A DNA stretch of 64,000 bases from Ammoniphilus sp. YIM 78166 (GCF_004522215.1 NZ_SDLR01000006.1:62001-126000); one strand, 5' to 3'. Shown: positions 7,916-16,992, counted from the stretch's first letter. The notes: a model not told the origin generated them from the letters alone. A program made the numbers and translations.

Positions 7916-9262
7916 CTAGTCCTCCGTTAGCTCTAATCTCCTCGACATGGACGAGGAAAAGAGGTGGTTAGGATCAATCGTATCCTTTAGTTGCTTGAAC
8001 TTTTCCCACTCGGGATACATCTGACGGAAGGTGTCGGGTGACATCAGGGCATCTTTGGCCAGATAGAGGACTCCTCCATAGTGCAATACAACTTCATCTA
8101 ACTGTTTGATAAAATGGACGAAGCTCCTGCCTCCGCGCACGGGGATATCCAGGGCAAGGGTATAACCGGGTCGTGGGAAGGAAAGCCATCCGTTCCCCTT
8201 GGCTCCGAAGCTCTTCAACACGGCTAGAAAAGAAGATTTCTTGGCTTCGCTGAGCATCTGCAGGATTTTTGTCAAGCCTTCCCGGCTCGTCTCCGGTGGA
8301 AAGACCATTTGGTATTGGATAAAGCCTTTCGTCCCATACATCCGGTTCCAATGATGAATTGCATCTAAAGGATAAAAAAACGAGTCATAATCCACGGTCA
8401 CCTGACTGCCGTCTTTGAATTTGCCATAGTATAAAGCATTGAAGGCGCTGATGGACAAAGGATTTAATGCAAAGGAAGGCAGATGGAACGGCATGGTCAA
8501 TTTTCGCTTAGCCTTGATCGCGAGCGGTTTTCCTTCCGCATGCTTGCCCAGCATGAGTACTGAGCGCCCCATGGCGTTGCCTGTTGCCAAGCAATCAATC
8601 CAGGCTACCGAATAAGGATACTGGTCATTGGTAGCCGCGAGTTTGTCGAGGGCTTCCTCCAGATTTGCAGCTTTTTGATAATCCACATCAATGTAGGCCG
8701 AATCCACAGGAATCAGACGAATCTTAGCGCTTAGGATGACCCCTGTCAATCCGATGCCCCCTACCGTCGCCCAGAACAGGTCGGCATCCGCCTCACGAGA
8801 ACATGTCCGAACCTCGCCCGATGGGAGAAACAACGTCATCTCAAGAACATGATCCGATATCACACCGTCCACATGATGGTTCTTTCCATGGACATCATTA
8901 GCGATCGCGCCGCCAACCGTCACGTACTTGGTTCCTGGGGTGACTGGCAGAAACAGTCCACGAGGCAGAAACACATCAATAATCTCCTCAAAGGTGACGC
9001 CGCCTTCGCATTCAACAACACGAGATTCAGGGTCAAAGGAAAGAAATCGATTCAGGCGCGTTTGCAGAATCACTCCTTGATTGCGATTTAATGCGGTATC
9101 CCCATAGCTTCGGCCCAACCCTCGTGAAATCCAATGCTCCAGTTCCCCGGAGGTAAGAAGGTCCGCAACCTCCTGTTTTTTCTCTGGACGATAAAGAAAC
9201 GCTTCCTCCTTCGGGTAATTGCCCCATCCGCCGATTGTACTTTTGATCGATCTCATCCCCAC
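7916..9262 (-). CDS. dprE1: DprE1-like FAD-dependent polyprenylphosphoryl-ribose oxidase
   Basis: 448 residues of vanillyl-alcohol-oxidase type flavoenzyme. Compared from memory with M. tuberculosis DprE1, key stretches match: RGLGRSYGDTALN (47-59), VTVGGAIANDVHGKNHH (114-130), FWATVGGIGLTG (163-174), GFIQYQMVFP (313-322) and YLAKDALM (400-407). His125 corresponds to the histidine bonded to FAD in some relatives, Lys403 to the catalytic Lys418, and Tyr53 to Tyr60. The position of Cys387, the target of benzothiazinones, is Ala370 here (GYTLALDIPV). It oxidises the 2-hydroxyl of a lipid-linked ribose, handing the keto product to DprE2. The frame opens at a GTG; an ATG at 9256 overlapping the previous stop (ATGA) is the likelier start. 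Confidence 0.9.
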   Translation of the reverse strand: MGMRSIKSTIGGWGNYPKEEAFLYRPEKKQEVADLLTSGELEHWISRGLGRSYGDTALNRNQGVILQTRLNRFLSFDPESRVVECEGGVTFEEIIDVFLPRGLFLPVTPGTKYVTVGGAIANDVHGKNHHVDGVISDHVLEMTLFLPSGEVRTCSREADADLFWATVGGIGLTGVILSAKIRLIPVDSAYIDVDYQKAANLEEALDKLAATNDQYPYSVAWIDCLATGNAMGRSVLMLGKHAEGKPLAIKAKRKLTMPFHLPSFALNPLSISAFNALYYGKFKDGSQVTVDYDSFFYPLDAIHHWNRMYGTKGFIQYQMVFPPETSREGLTKILQMLSEAKKSSFLAVLKSFGAKGNGWLSFPRPGYTLALDIPVRGGRSFVHFIKQLDEVVLHYGGVLYLAKDALMSPDTFRQMYPEWEKFKQLKDTIDPNHLFSSSMSRRLELTED

Positions 9263-9651
9263 ATCGCTCCTACATACCCAAGTATCGTGCCTAATGCGAG
9301 TCCGCCCAGCACTTCCGATTTATTATGTCCCTGTGACTCCCGCAGGAGCTTGGCTGGCTTCGCGACGACGTTCAAATGCTTGGCATGCTCCCCCAACGCT
9401 CGACGAATCCCGGTCGCATCAATGATCGTGATCATCAGAAAAGCCACTCCTAACGAAAAGATAGGCGTATTGAAGCCTTCTTTAAAACCAATCAGCATCA
9501 CCGCTGAACTGACCACCGCGGTATGGGTGCTGGGAAACCCGCCGTTGCCGATTCGGCTTTTCGCCTCTTTTCCAAAACGGATGTAATTGATAGCAAATTT
9601 CATACAGCCCGAAAACAACCAAGCCAGCATAGGCAATATCGCGTAGATCAT
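9253..9651 (-). CDS. Divergent PAP2 family phosphatase (DUF212/YuiD-like)
   Basis: 132 residues, mostly membrane, matching the divergent PAP2 family: KFAINYIRFGK (about 17-27), GGFPSTHTAVVSS (37-49, the Ser-His phosphatase motif), DATGIRRALGEHA (78-90) and KSEVLGGLALGTILG near the end. Family members are thought to dephosphorylate lipid-linked substrates, but few are characterised. In the mycobacterial pathway a PAP2 protein (Rv3807c) is the proposed phosphatase that removes the 5-phosphate from decaprenylphosphoryl-5-phosphoribose; this gene sits where that activity is needed. It overlaps both neighbours by a few bases, so all are translated together. Confidence 0.85.
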   Translation of the reverse strand: MIYAILPMLAWLFSGCMKFAINYIRFGKEAKSRIGNGGFPSTHTAVVSSAVMLIGFKEGFNTPIFSLGVAFLMITIIDATGIRRALGEHAKHLNVVAKPAKLLRESQGHNKSEVLGGLALGTILGYVGAMWG

Positions 9652-10604
9652 GTTGTGGTCTCCTTCGTTCGTAAAAATGATCGGCTATATACGACAAGCG
9701 TAATCAACCCTAACAGCACCCCAAACCACAAGGTTCCGAAACGTGCCAATAACGTAGCCGCTACAGCCTCCGTCCTCTCTGTTCCAAGGGTCATCAGAAT
9801 TCCCACCATACTGGTTTCCGCCGCTCCTAATCCCCCGGGTAACATAGAAATCGCACCGGCAATCGATGAAAAGGAAAAAGAAAAAATAGCATCTAGAAGT
9901 GGCAAAGGAATAGTTAACCCCTGAAAAATCCAAAATAATGAAACGCACTCGAGAAACCAGGATATCAGGCTCACAAGAGTCGCGCTGATTACTAGCTTCC
10001 ATTGAAAAAGTAAAAACGAGCTTTCATAAAAAATCTCGACCTTCTCGATTCCTCTCTCCAATCTCGGGAGTTTCTTCAGTCGGTGAAGAATTCCGAGTGT
10101 TAACGGCTTCGACTGAATGATCAGGATGATCCCAAGAAGAAACACGGCCGTTCCGGCTAGGAGGTAACCTCCATAGGGAAATCGGCTGATGCCAATTGAC
10201 GCCAACAGTAGCATCGCCATAAGATCAGTCGCCCGCTCCGCTAACACGATCGGTGCAGATCGTGCCACATCGACTTCATGCCTCCTTTTTAAAAGAAAGG
10301 ATTTCAGCACTTCTCCCGCTTTTCCCGGTGTAATCGACATGGACATGCCACTTACAAACACAATGGCGCTGTCCTTGAGAGGAATCCGGATCCGTAAGGC
10401 CCGCAGATACAGCTCCCACTTAAAGAATCGAAAGAGATACGCTGCAGAAGTAAAGCATAGCACCAAGAGGAACGTGGACCATGGAACCTCCGCCAAGTGG
10501 CTCCGAAGCGAAGAAAAGTCTCCCCAAGCACCAATTCCAGCCACAACAAGGAGTCCCAGAAGGAATCCGATCCCCAAACGCTTCATTAATCGGTCAGCAT
10601 CCAT
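9648..10604 (-). CDS. YbhN/AglD family membrane flippase-like protein
   Basis: 318 residues with about eight membrane segments, the lysylphosphatidylglycerol-synthase transmembrane (YbhN/AglD) family. Typical marks are an early LYLRALRIRIPLKDS loop, GMSMSITPGKAGEVLKSFLL near residue 90 and LPGGLGAAETSMVGIL near residue 255. Members are suspected to move lipids or lipid-linked sugars across the membrane. Between the phosphoribosyltransferase and the phosphatase in this operon, it is the best candidate for flipping the polyprenylphosphoryl pentose outward; mycobacteria have an unrelated GtrA-like protein (Rv3789) beside dprE1. It overlaps the next gene by four bases (ATGA). Confidence 0.85.
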   Translation of the reverse strand: MDADRLMKRLGIGFLLGLLVVAGIGAWGDFSSLRSHLAEVPWSTFLLVLCFTSAAYLFRFFKWELYLRALRIRIPLKDSAIVFVSGMSMSITPGKAGEVLKSFLLKRRHEVDVARSAPIVLAERATDLMAMLLLASIGISRFPYGGYLLAGTAVFLLGIILIIQSKPLTLGILHRLKKLPRLERGIEKVEIFYESSFLLFQWKLVISATLVSLISWFLECVSLFWIFQGLTIPLPLLDAIFSFSFSSIAGAISMLPGGLGAAETSMVGILMTLGTERTEAVAATLLARFGTLWFGVLLGLITLVVYSRSFLRTKETTT

Positions 10605-10616
10605 ATTGGACTCCTT

Positions 10617-11474
10617 CTAATGAAAATAAATTTTGATGATCATTACGCTTAATCCGAAAAGCAAGACGGTCCCTAATATATGCTTGTCATCTAGCAGCAC
10701 CTTCTCTGGACTTCCTCCCCCTTCTCTCATATGCACCAGATAAAGGTAGCGAAAAATTCCATAAATGACAAAAGGAATCGTCCACATCATCGCCGTATTC
10801 GGCCCGGTCGTGGCGGTGTATAAGGAGTAGCTCATGATAGTCGCAGACGTTACGATAGAGATCATCTGATCCAGTAAACCTGTAGAATAATGCTCAAGCA
10901 CCTTACGCTGGCGCAGCTTGTCCCCACTAAAGAGCTCCAGCTCATGGCGGCGTTTACTTAACGCCAGGAAAAGAGCTAGAAGCATCGTACAAAGAATAAA
11001 CCAGGACGTCATGCGAACCTCAATAACGACGGCACCGGAAAATCCGCGAAGAACAAACCCTAAGGCAATGATCATAACATCAACGATCACCACGTGTTTC
11101 AGTTGGATGGAGTAAAAGACATTAACAATAAAATAGACAACAAGGATGACTGTAAACCAGGGCTCCACCCAGTAGGATACCAGAAGAGCCGTAGACAGAA
11201 GGAGCACTCCCAGTACTTTCGCCATTCCAATACTTAAGTCACCCGATGCAATCGGTCGTTTTGATTTCTCCGGATGCAATCGATCCTTTTCCACATCCAT
11301 GATGTCATTAAGAATATAGACCGTACTAGCGGTCAAGGAAAAACAAATAAACGCGAGAATCGTAGCTACAACAGCGTTAATATCTATGAATTTCTCCGCG
11401 AAGACCGGTGCGGCAAACACCAACAAATTCTTGGTCCATTGCTTAGGTCGTAATTGGAGTATAATTGCTCTCAG
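10617..11474 (-). CDS. UbiA-type polyprenyl-phosphate phosphoribosyltransferase (Rv3806c-like)
   Basis: A UbiA-superfamily membrane enzyme with about nine segments. The signature NDIMDVEKDRLHP and KRPIASG (about 58-80), YSIQLKHVVIVDV and GFVLRGFSGAV mirror decaprenyl-phosphate phosphoribosyltransferase of mycobacteria, which joins PRPP to a polyprenyl phosphate as the first step of arabinose donor synthesis. Start choice: the frame starting at TTG 11426 lacks the conserved N-terminus, but upstream codons read LRPKQWTKN directly into it, typical of the family. No ATG, GTG or TTG exists before the stop at 11490-11492; a CTG at 11474 lies 8 bases after GAGGGGG, so I place the start there (285 residues). 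First gene of the operon; an imperfect hairpin precedes it (about 11502-11526). Confidence 0.88.
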   Translation of the reverse strand: MRAIILQLRPKQWTKNLLVFAAPVFAEKFIDINAVVATILAFICFSLTASTVYILNDIMDVEKDRLHPEKSKRPIASGDLSIGMAKVLGVLLLSTALLVSYWVEPWFTVILVVYFIVNVFYSIQLKHVVIVDVMIIALGFVLRGFSGAVVIEVRMTSWFILCTMLLALFLALSKRRHELELFSGDKLRQRKVLEHYSTGLLDQMISIVTSATIMSYSLYTATTGPNTAMMWTIPFVIYGIFRYLYLVHMREGGGSPEKVLLDDKHILGTVLLFGLSVMIIKIYFH

Positions 11475-11572
11475 GAATACTTCCCCCTCTCACAAGACAA
11501 ATCAAGCCCTCCACAAGGGACGGCTTGAATACACTATAGCGATTTTAGCATACTTCGCTGACACGTCAAAAT

Positions 11573-11601
11573 ACAAAAAGAAAAGCCAGCAGAAGCTGGC
11601 C
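11573..11601 (-). terminator. Terminator after the first SLH gene
   Basis: GCCAGC-AGAA-GCTGGC stem with TTTTCTTTTTG following on the minus strand, 8 bases behind the stop at 11610. Confidence 0.85.
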
Positions 11602-11609
11602 GAGATGCA

Positions 11610-13394
11610 TTAATTTGCAGGATCCACAATATCTAATGTAAGAGTATAGTCTACCGCGGTCGAAGGATCTGGTTGATTGTTCACATACTTCATGACTTTG
11701 ATGTTAAAGACGAATTGTCCCGATGTAGCAGTTGGGCTGATAAAATACTTACAGAGTGACAACCCCGAAAATCCTGGCTCTCCTGTATCAAACGCGGTGA
11801 GGTCCATCATCTGAACTAAATTCGCTGGCACACCTGGTTGCATGTCAGAACTGCTGTTTCCTTGGATCGTCATTCCCCCAGCCGTGACCGATACCAATTG
11901 AACATTGAGTTTTTCCGTGATATCCGCATAGAGGTTCAGGATCTGAAAATTGTTCGGTACGGTAACGGATAAGTTGGACCCTGTTCCTTCAAATACGTAC
12001 TGGCTGCTTAGTCGAAGGTTGGATGCCGTTGGATTCCCACTCACAGGCGGAACAGGAGCAAGCCCTCCACCACCGCCTCCGAGCTTAGGTGCTTCAACGG
12101 AATCTGGCTTCTCAATACGATCAGGTTCTTTTTCAAAGCTTACACCGGACACTTTCACTTGGGCCAATTCAATGGTACCCGTTCCCGTGATGGAAGTGGC
12201 AGCTTCAACCAAAAGATCTTTAATTTTGGACTCAGCGCTTAGGTTCAACTTATTATTGAGAGCTTGGGACTTAATTTGGGCTGAAGTAATGGTTCCCGAG
12301 ACCACATGAATTTCGGATTGGTTAGATTCGATCTCCAACAGGTCAAAGTTACCTGCTAAGTACACTTTGGATTGCTCCGGTAATGCTTTAGAAGCCACCA
12401 CTTGCTTAAACCCTTGCTTAGTGATGTCTTTCTCCTCAAGCTTCGCTCCTGATTGGAGTTCTACTTGCTCAATCACGGTTGATCCGGAGGCAACCACTCT
12501 AACATCCCCTTGTTTCTTGTTCACAATGACTCTACTCAGTACAGAATCTTTAACATAAATGCTGTTCGCTCCGCCACCAAGGATCGTTGTCTTTCCTTTT
12601 ACCACCACATTCTGCAAAGTGACCTCTCCCTCGGCAACCGAGGCTGACAAAAGGAGATCTCCATGAATCGTTGTGTTCTGAAGCACTACTCCTTCTTTTT
12701 CAATGACGACATTTCCTTCTATGACTGCATTACCTGTAGCCGGACCGTATGTACCTGCCTCGTTATAAATCACAGTAGAATTTGACTTTAGTAGCTTATT
12801 TAATGTAACAATGGCTTCCGCTCTCGTAATGAATCGTTGAGGCTGAAAGGTTTGATCTGGATACCCATTCATGTATCCTTTTCCAGCCACTTGAGCTATA
12901 GCGCCTTTACTCCAAACAGGCACTTGTGCAGCATCTTTAAATGATAGAACGGTTTCTTCATTAGCCTGAAGCTGCGCCATCTTCGCAATCATAACCGCTA
13001 CTTCCTGGCGATTCACCTTGCTGTTGGGCTTCATTGTACCATCGGTGTAGCCTGATATGTATCCAGCTGCTTGGGCTTTCTGAACTTCTTCGTAGTACCA
13101 CTGACCGGCACGCACATCTGAGAAAGAGATGGATGCCTTGGCAGAAGCTCCAATCGCCTGGTTCGCCATGGTCATAAATTCTGCTCTTGTGATACTGTTA
13201 TTCGGCTTAAAGGTTCCGTCTTGATATCCTCTTACAAGCCCTTCATCAACCCACTGTTGAATTTCTTGTTTGGCCCAGTGTCCGCTAATGTCGTTCGGCT
13301 GCTGTACTGATTGTGCATGGGTTCCAAAAGGAGAAAGCAAGCTTACTCCAAGCACAAACGAGGAGAAAGCAGCTAATTTTTTAAAATTTCGCAT
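11610..13394 (-). CDS. SLH-domain surface protein with beta-helix-like domain (594 aa)
   Basis: Signal peptide (1-27), then three SLH modules (about 33-75, 92-135, 152-195) with the motifs GHWAKQEIQQWVDEGL, GYQDGTFKPNNSITRAEF and GYPDQTFQPQRFITRAEA. SLH triplets anchor proteins to pyruvylated secondary wall polymer. Residues about 215-420 form a domain of short beta-rungs (GNVVIEKEGVVLQNTTIHGD...), also found in three other proteins of this window; it probably folds as a right-handed helix of strands. A Gly-Gly-Gly hinge and Pro stretch lead to a roughly 150-residue C-terminal beta domain of unknown type with a single Cys. It has its own terminator. Function beyond wall attachment is not known. 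Confidence 0.85.
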   Translation of the reverse strand: MRNFKKLAAFSSFVLGVSLLSPFGTHAQSVQQPNDISGHWAKQEIQQWVDEGLVRGYQDGTFKPNNSITRAEFMTMANQAIGASAKASISFSDVRAGQWYYEEVQKAQAAGYISGYTDGTMKPNSKVNRQEVAVMIAKMAQLQANEETVLSFKDAAQVPVWSKGAIAQVAGKGYMNGYPDQTFQPQRFITRAEAIVTLNKLLKSNSTVIYNEAGTYGPATGNAVIEGNVVIEKEGVVLQNTTIHGDLLLSASVAEGEVTLQNVVVKGKTTILGGGANSIYVKDSVLSRVIVNKKQGDVRVVASGSTVIEQVELQSGAKLEEKDITKQGFKQVVASKALPEQSKVYLAGNFDLLEIESNQSEIHVVSGTITSAQIKSQALNNKLNLSAESKIKDLLVEAATSITGTGTIELAQVKVSGVSFEKEPDRIEKPDSVEAPKLGGGGGGLAPVPPVSGNPTASNLRLSSQYVFEGTGSNLSVTVPNNFQILNLYADITEKLNVQLVSVTAGGMTIQGNSSSDMQPGVPANLVQMMDLTAFDTGEPGFSGLSLCKYFISPTATSGQFVFNIKVMKYVNNQPDPSTAVDYTLTLDIVDPAN

Positions 13395-13512
13395 GTATCC
13401 CTCTTCACTCCTATCTCATATGTTTACATCGACTTGTAGTTCTATTTTCCCCCTACCATTTTACCTGTTTAATAGATTAGTATCAATTCTTTCCGTTATC
13501 TATAAATATTGG

Positions 13513-13546
13513 AAAAACAAAACCCTACCTTAATAAGGTAGGGTTT
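13513..13546 (-). terminator. Terminator after the 1146-aa SLH gene
   Basis: AAACCCTACCTT / AAGGTAGGGTTT stem, then TTGTTTTTCC on the minus strand; 6 bases after the stop at 13552. Confidence 0.87.
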
Positions 13547-13551
13547 GTCTA

Positions 13552-16500
13552 CTAAAGCTGAATTCGCAGTACGTACGTACTTGTATTGCCCGCATCATCG
13601 CGAAGGATAGCATTCATGGTCAATACATTTGGATCTTGGTCATGATCTAGGGCTGCTAGAATTCTAAATACAGCTAGACCTACTCCGTTTGTTTGATCAA
13701 ATGCATCAAAGATCGCCTTTAGATCAATAGCATTAAGAATGCGTACACGATTAACAGAGGACGATTGGATTGCTCCAAAGATCAGCGGGAAGTTTACAGC
13801 CTCGAAGACTGTCCTCTTATTAATTGCAGGGTTCTTCAGTGTGTTGAAGATCGACGTGAAATTAATGGCATTGAAGATTTCAAGCTTCGTATCACTGGTT
13901 GCCCCTTTTAGCGTATTGAACACTTGCGTAAAGTTAATGGCATCAAAGATGATGGTCTTCGTTGAAGGGTTTGCCTTCACCAACTCCTCGAATAGTAGAG
14001 TCAGATTAATAGCATCATAGATCGCTTTCTGATCACTTAGGCTTGCTTGCTTAATCGAATGGAAAGCAGCCGTGAGATCTCCTGCAAGAGCTAATGAGAT
14101 ATCCGAGAAGCTGATAATTCCTTTGTTATAAGCGACTAGTATCCCAGGTGCCAATGCTTGGTTTACAACGGTTTGATTAATTCCCGTATCTGCTCTTATC
14201 GCATTTACGATGGTGACGTAATCAACAGCGTTATAAATATCCATGGCATTGATATCTGAATTCTTGATTGTATGGAACACTTGACTTAAGTGAAGCTGAT
14301 CAAATAAGGTGGATTGTTGCTGAGCTTTCTTGATCTCCCCAATGAGGGTAGTGAAATCAACGGCTTCAATTACTTGAGCACCGATTTGAGCTTTCTTCAC
14401 TTCATCAAAAATCGTAGAATAGTTAACAGCCTCAAATACAAGGTTGCGATCGATATGAGAATCTCTAAGTACATTGAAGATTTGTGTAAAATTCACATTT
14501 TCTGCACGGATCCCAGAAAGATCTAATTCAGAAACATCAATATCCGAAATGGTATTAGCACCTTCTTTAAGCCCGAAGGTACCAATCGTACCTAATCCTC
14601 CAAGGTCAAAATGCAGCTTGCTCTTCTCGGAAACCGTAATGCTAGCGGTTGTATAATGGTTTGGAACTCCTCTTAAATCAACAGCGAACGTATCTCCCTC
14701 AATCCTGGATACCATATCGCCAAAGGAGATCGAGGTTACGATAGGCTTCACAATATCGCCTACCAGTTGTAGCATTTTTGCTTCTGCTGCAACGAGCTTC
14801 GCTAAGTTTGTAATATCTTGATCTGTTGCTCCTTGTTGCTTCGCTGCATTTACTAATGCTCTAGCTGAGTCAACTGCTGGCTTATCACTTAAGGTAAGAT
14901 CATTCACGGATGGTAAAGCTGCAATCGCCATAATGGCATCTAGAACCCATACTGGAATGATATGCGGTGTTGGCGGCGTTACCCCTGAATTTCCGGCTGT
15001 AACGTTTACTGGTACGCTGACTGTTAAAGTAACCCCATTGGTATTCACTGTAATGTTGGTCAGTGTAATTCCTGGAGTATAGAGATTAACCGGTACTGCC
15101 GCATTGACCACAAAATTTCCTGTAATGACAATATTGTTTCCTTGTAACGTGATTGGGGCGTTGACGGTAATGCTGTTTAGCGTCCCAGGTCCTGTGATAT
15201 TCACTTCAAGGGTTACCGCAGCGTTAACCTGAACGTCACCACTGACAGAGGAATTCCCTGTGAGGGCCAATCGTACGCCTGGCTTATTCAAACTGATATT
15301 AGATAGATTCGAATTGGCAAACTTAACGGTATTGGACGATCCTCCATCAATTTGCGTTGTTCCGTTAACTTGAACGTTGTTAGCCGTAAATTCATTTAGA
15401 AGTGCACTAAGGGTTGTCATGTCGCTAACAATCAGATTTCCTTGGATCGTGACATTACGGAGCGTGTTACCTTCACCACGTACGGTTAGGTTACCTGTAA
15501 CAGTAGCCGTACCTGTAGCAGGTCCATACACTTCGTTTGTTCCTGTGATCTCTACATTGCCTGTTACACTTTCACCATCTTTAAGCTTTTGTTCGTTGGT
15601 TTTACCTGCAGGAGGGACGCCGCCACCTCCACCACCGCCGCCACCAACAGCTGGTGGTTTCACTTCATACGTAACGCTATCTGGCTTGACGACTTTAGTC
15701 GGTACCTTATCAAAGACAGTACCACTCACATTGATATTGGCCAGATCGATGGTTCCTTTACCGGTAACCTTCACTGCCGCATCTAACGTTAATGCCTTCA
15801 CTTTGGCGTCATCGGCCACTTCGATCGTCATATCTTTTGCCTTGGCTGAAACTACTACTTGCTCTATTGAACCGCTTGCTAGCTTCAGCTTGGAGTTAGA
15901 AGATTGGACTTCTACTTGGCTGAATCCGCCCATTAGAGTGATGGTCGAATCTTTCGGAGTCGATTCGGAAACTAGCACAGACGTGAATCCAGCACCTGTT
16001 ACATTCTTTTCTTCTAGCTTCACGCCCGATTGCAATGTCACTTTGCCCACTTCGGTCTTGCCAGTAGCTATTAATCTGATAGCCCCGTCCTTCTTATTGA
16101 CAACGGCACTGCTAATAGTTGAATCCTTAAAATAAATGCTGTTCTCTCCGCCACCTTTTACAGTGGTGGTGCCTTGTACCGTGACGTTATTGAAGTGAAC
16201 GTCACCATTTCCTACGGATTCAGCAATAACCAGATTCCCTGTGATCATAACATTTTGCAGGGTGACTCCAGGTGCACTCACCACAACGTTATTGTCTATG
16301 GTTTCTTGACCTTGCTCGGGACCATATGTACCAGCCTGATTATAGGTAACGGTCGTTTTCAGGTCTGCTTTCGCGTTATCAAGGGTAACGATTGCTTCCG
16401 CGCGTGTAATAGGTTTAGTGGGTTGGAAGGTCTTATCAGGATATCCCTTCATATAGCCCTTCGCTACCACTGCACCAATTGCTCCCTGGCTCCATTGAGG

Positions 16501-16992
16501 AATTTGGGCTGCATCAGCAAAAGCCTTAACCGTTTCCTCTGAATGATTTAATTGATTTAGCTTTAGTAGAATGGCAGCCACTTCTTGACGGCTAATAGGG
16601 TGGTTCGGTTTAATTGACCCATCTTGATATCCTGTCATATAGCCTGCCGCCCTAGCCTTAGCTATCTCATCTGCATACCAGGCTCCTGTCGGAACATCCG
16701 AAAAGCTGTAGCTTGTCTTGACCTCGAATCCATAGGATTTGTTCGTCAAGGTCATGAATTCGGCTCTGGTAATCTGATTGTTCGGCTTGAAAGTACCGTC
16801 GGAATACCCGTTTACCAGTCCTTTATCCACCCAACCATCGATGGAATCCTTGGCCCAGTGGCCTTGAATGTCCCTAAATGTTGAACTGCTTGTTACCTCC
16901 GCTAGGGACATAGAAGGGATTACTAGATTCAGTAATAGCAACATCGTGGTAACTATACTGATTTTCCTTCTAGATTTCTGGAAAGTTATCAT
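13552..16992 (-). CDS. SLH protein with beta-helix domains and helical repeat tail (1146 aa)
   Basis: Signal peptide (1-31), three SLH modules (about 38-200; GHWAKDSIDGWVDKGL, YSDGTFKPNNQITRAEF), then a first beta-helix-like domain (about 215-450) clearly paralogous to that of the 594-aa neighbour. A poly-Gly hinge leads to a second, shorter set of beta-rungs (about 470-670). A helical linker (about 680-750) precedes about eleven helical repeats of 22-24 residues (about 830-1103), and the last 43 residues look like a small beta domain. It is large, secreted and wall-bound. The role of the helical repeats is unknown; they could be a ligand-binding or spacer solenoid. It ends at a strong terminator. 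Confidence 0.85.
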   Translation of the reverse strand: MITFQKSRRKISIVTTMLLLLNLVIPSMSLAEVTSSSTFRDIQGHWAKDSIDGWVDKGLVNGYSDGTFKPNNQITRAEFMTLTNKSYGFEVKTSYSFSDVPTGAWYADEIAKARAAGYMTGYQDGSIKPNHPISRQEVAAILLKLNQLNHSEETVKAFADAAQIPQWSQGAIGAVVAKGYMKGYPDKTFQPTKPITRAEAIVTLDNAKADLKTTVTYNQAGTYGPEQGQETIDNNVVVSAPGVTLQNVMITGNLVIAESVGNGDVHFNNVTVQGTTTVKGGGENSIYFKDSTISSAVVNKKDGAIRLIATGKTEVGKVTLQSGVKLEEKNVTGAGFTSVLVSESTPKDSTITLMGGFSQVEVQSSNSKLKLASGSIEQVVVSAKAKDMTIEVADDAKVKALTLDAAVKVTGKGTIDLANINVSGTVFDKVPTKVVKPDSVTYEVKPPAVGGGGGGGGGVPPAGKTNEQKLKDGESVTGNVEITGTNEVYGPATGTATVTGNLTVRGEGNTLRNVTIQGNLIVSDMTTLSALLNEFTANNVQVNGTTQIDGGSSNTVKFANSNLSNISLNKPGVRLALTGNSSVSGDVQVNAAVTLEVNITGPGTLNSITVNAPITLQGNNIVITGNFVVNAAVPVNLYTPGITLTNITVNTNGVTLTVSVPVNVTAGNSGVTPPTPHIIPVWVLDAIMAIAALPSVNDLTLSDKPAVDSARALVNAAKQQGATDQDITNLAKLVAAEAKMLQLVGDIVKPIVTSISFGDMVSRIEGDTFAVDLRGVPNHYTTASITVSEKSKLHFDLGGLGTIGTFGLKEGANTISDIDVSELDLSGIRAENVNFTQIFNVLRDSHIDRNLVFEAVNYSTIFDEVKKAQIGAQVIEAVDFTTLIGEIKKAQQQSTLFDQLHLSQVFHTIKNSDINAMDIYNAVDYVTIVNAIRADTGINQTVVNQALAPGILVAYNKGIISFSDISLALAGDLTAAFHSIKQASLSDQKAIYDAINLTLLFEELVKANPSTKTIIFDAINFTQVFNTLKGATSDTKLEIFNAINFTSIFNTLKNPAINKRTVFEAVNFPLIFGAIQSSSVNRVRILNAIDLKAIFDAFDQTNGVGLAVFRILAALDHDQDPNVLTMNAILRDDAGNTSTYVLRIQL
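13682..14505 (-). repeat. About eleven tandem helical repeats in the 1146-aa protein
   Basis: The protein repeats a 22-24-residue unit with a core like AINFTQIFNTLK, preceded by IFE/IFD/IFN. Good copies are AVNYSTIFDEVKKA, AVDFTTLIGEIKKA, AINFTSIFNTLKNP and AVNFPLIFGAIQSS. Hydrophobic positions are fixed while linkers vary, as in helical solenoids. Copies differ in DNA, so the array is old. Confidence 0.75.

Noticed and set aside
13739..16135. Long open frames on the plus strand opposite the SLH genes
   Set aside because: They lie antisense to clear SLH proteins, have no ribosome sites, and their composition mirrors the Val/Thr-rich sense strand.
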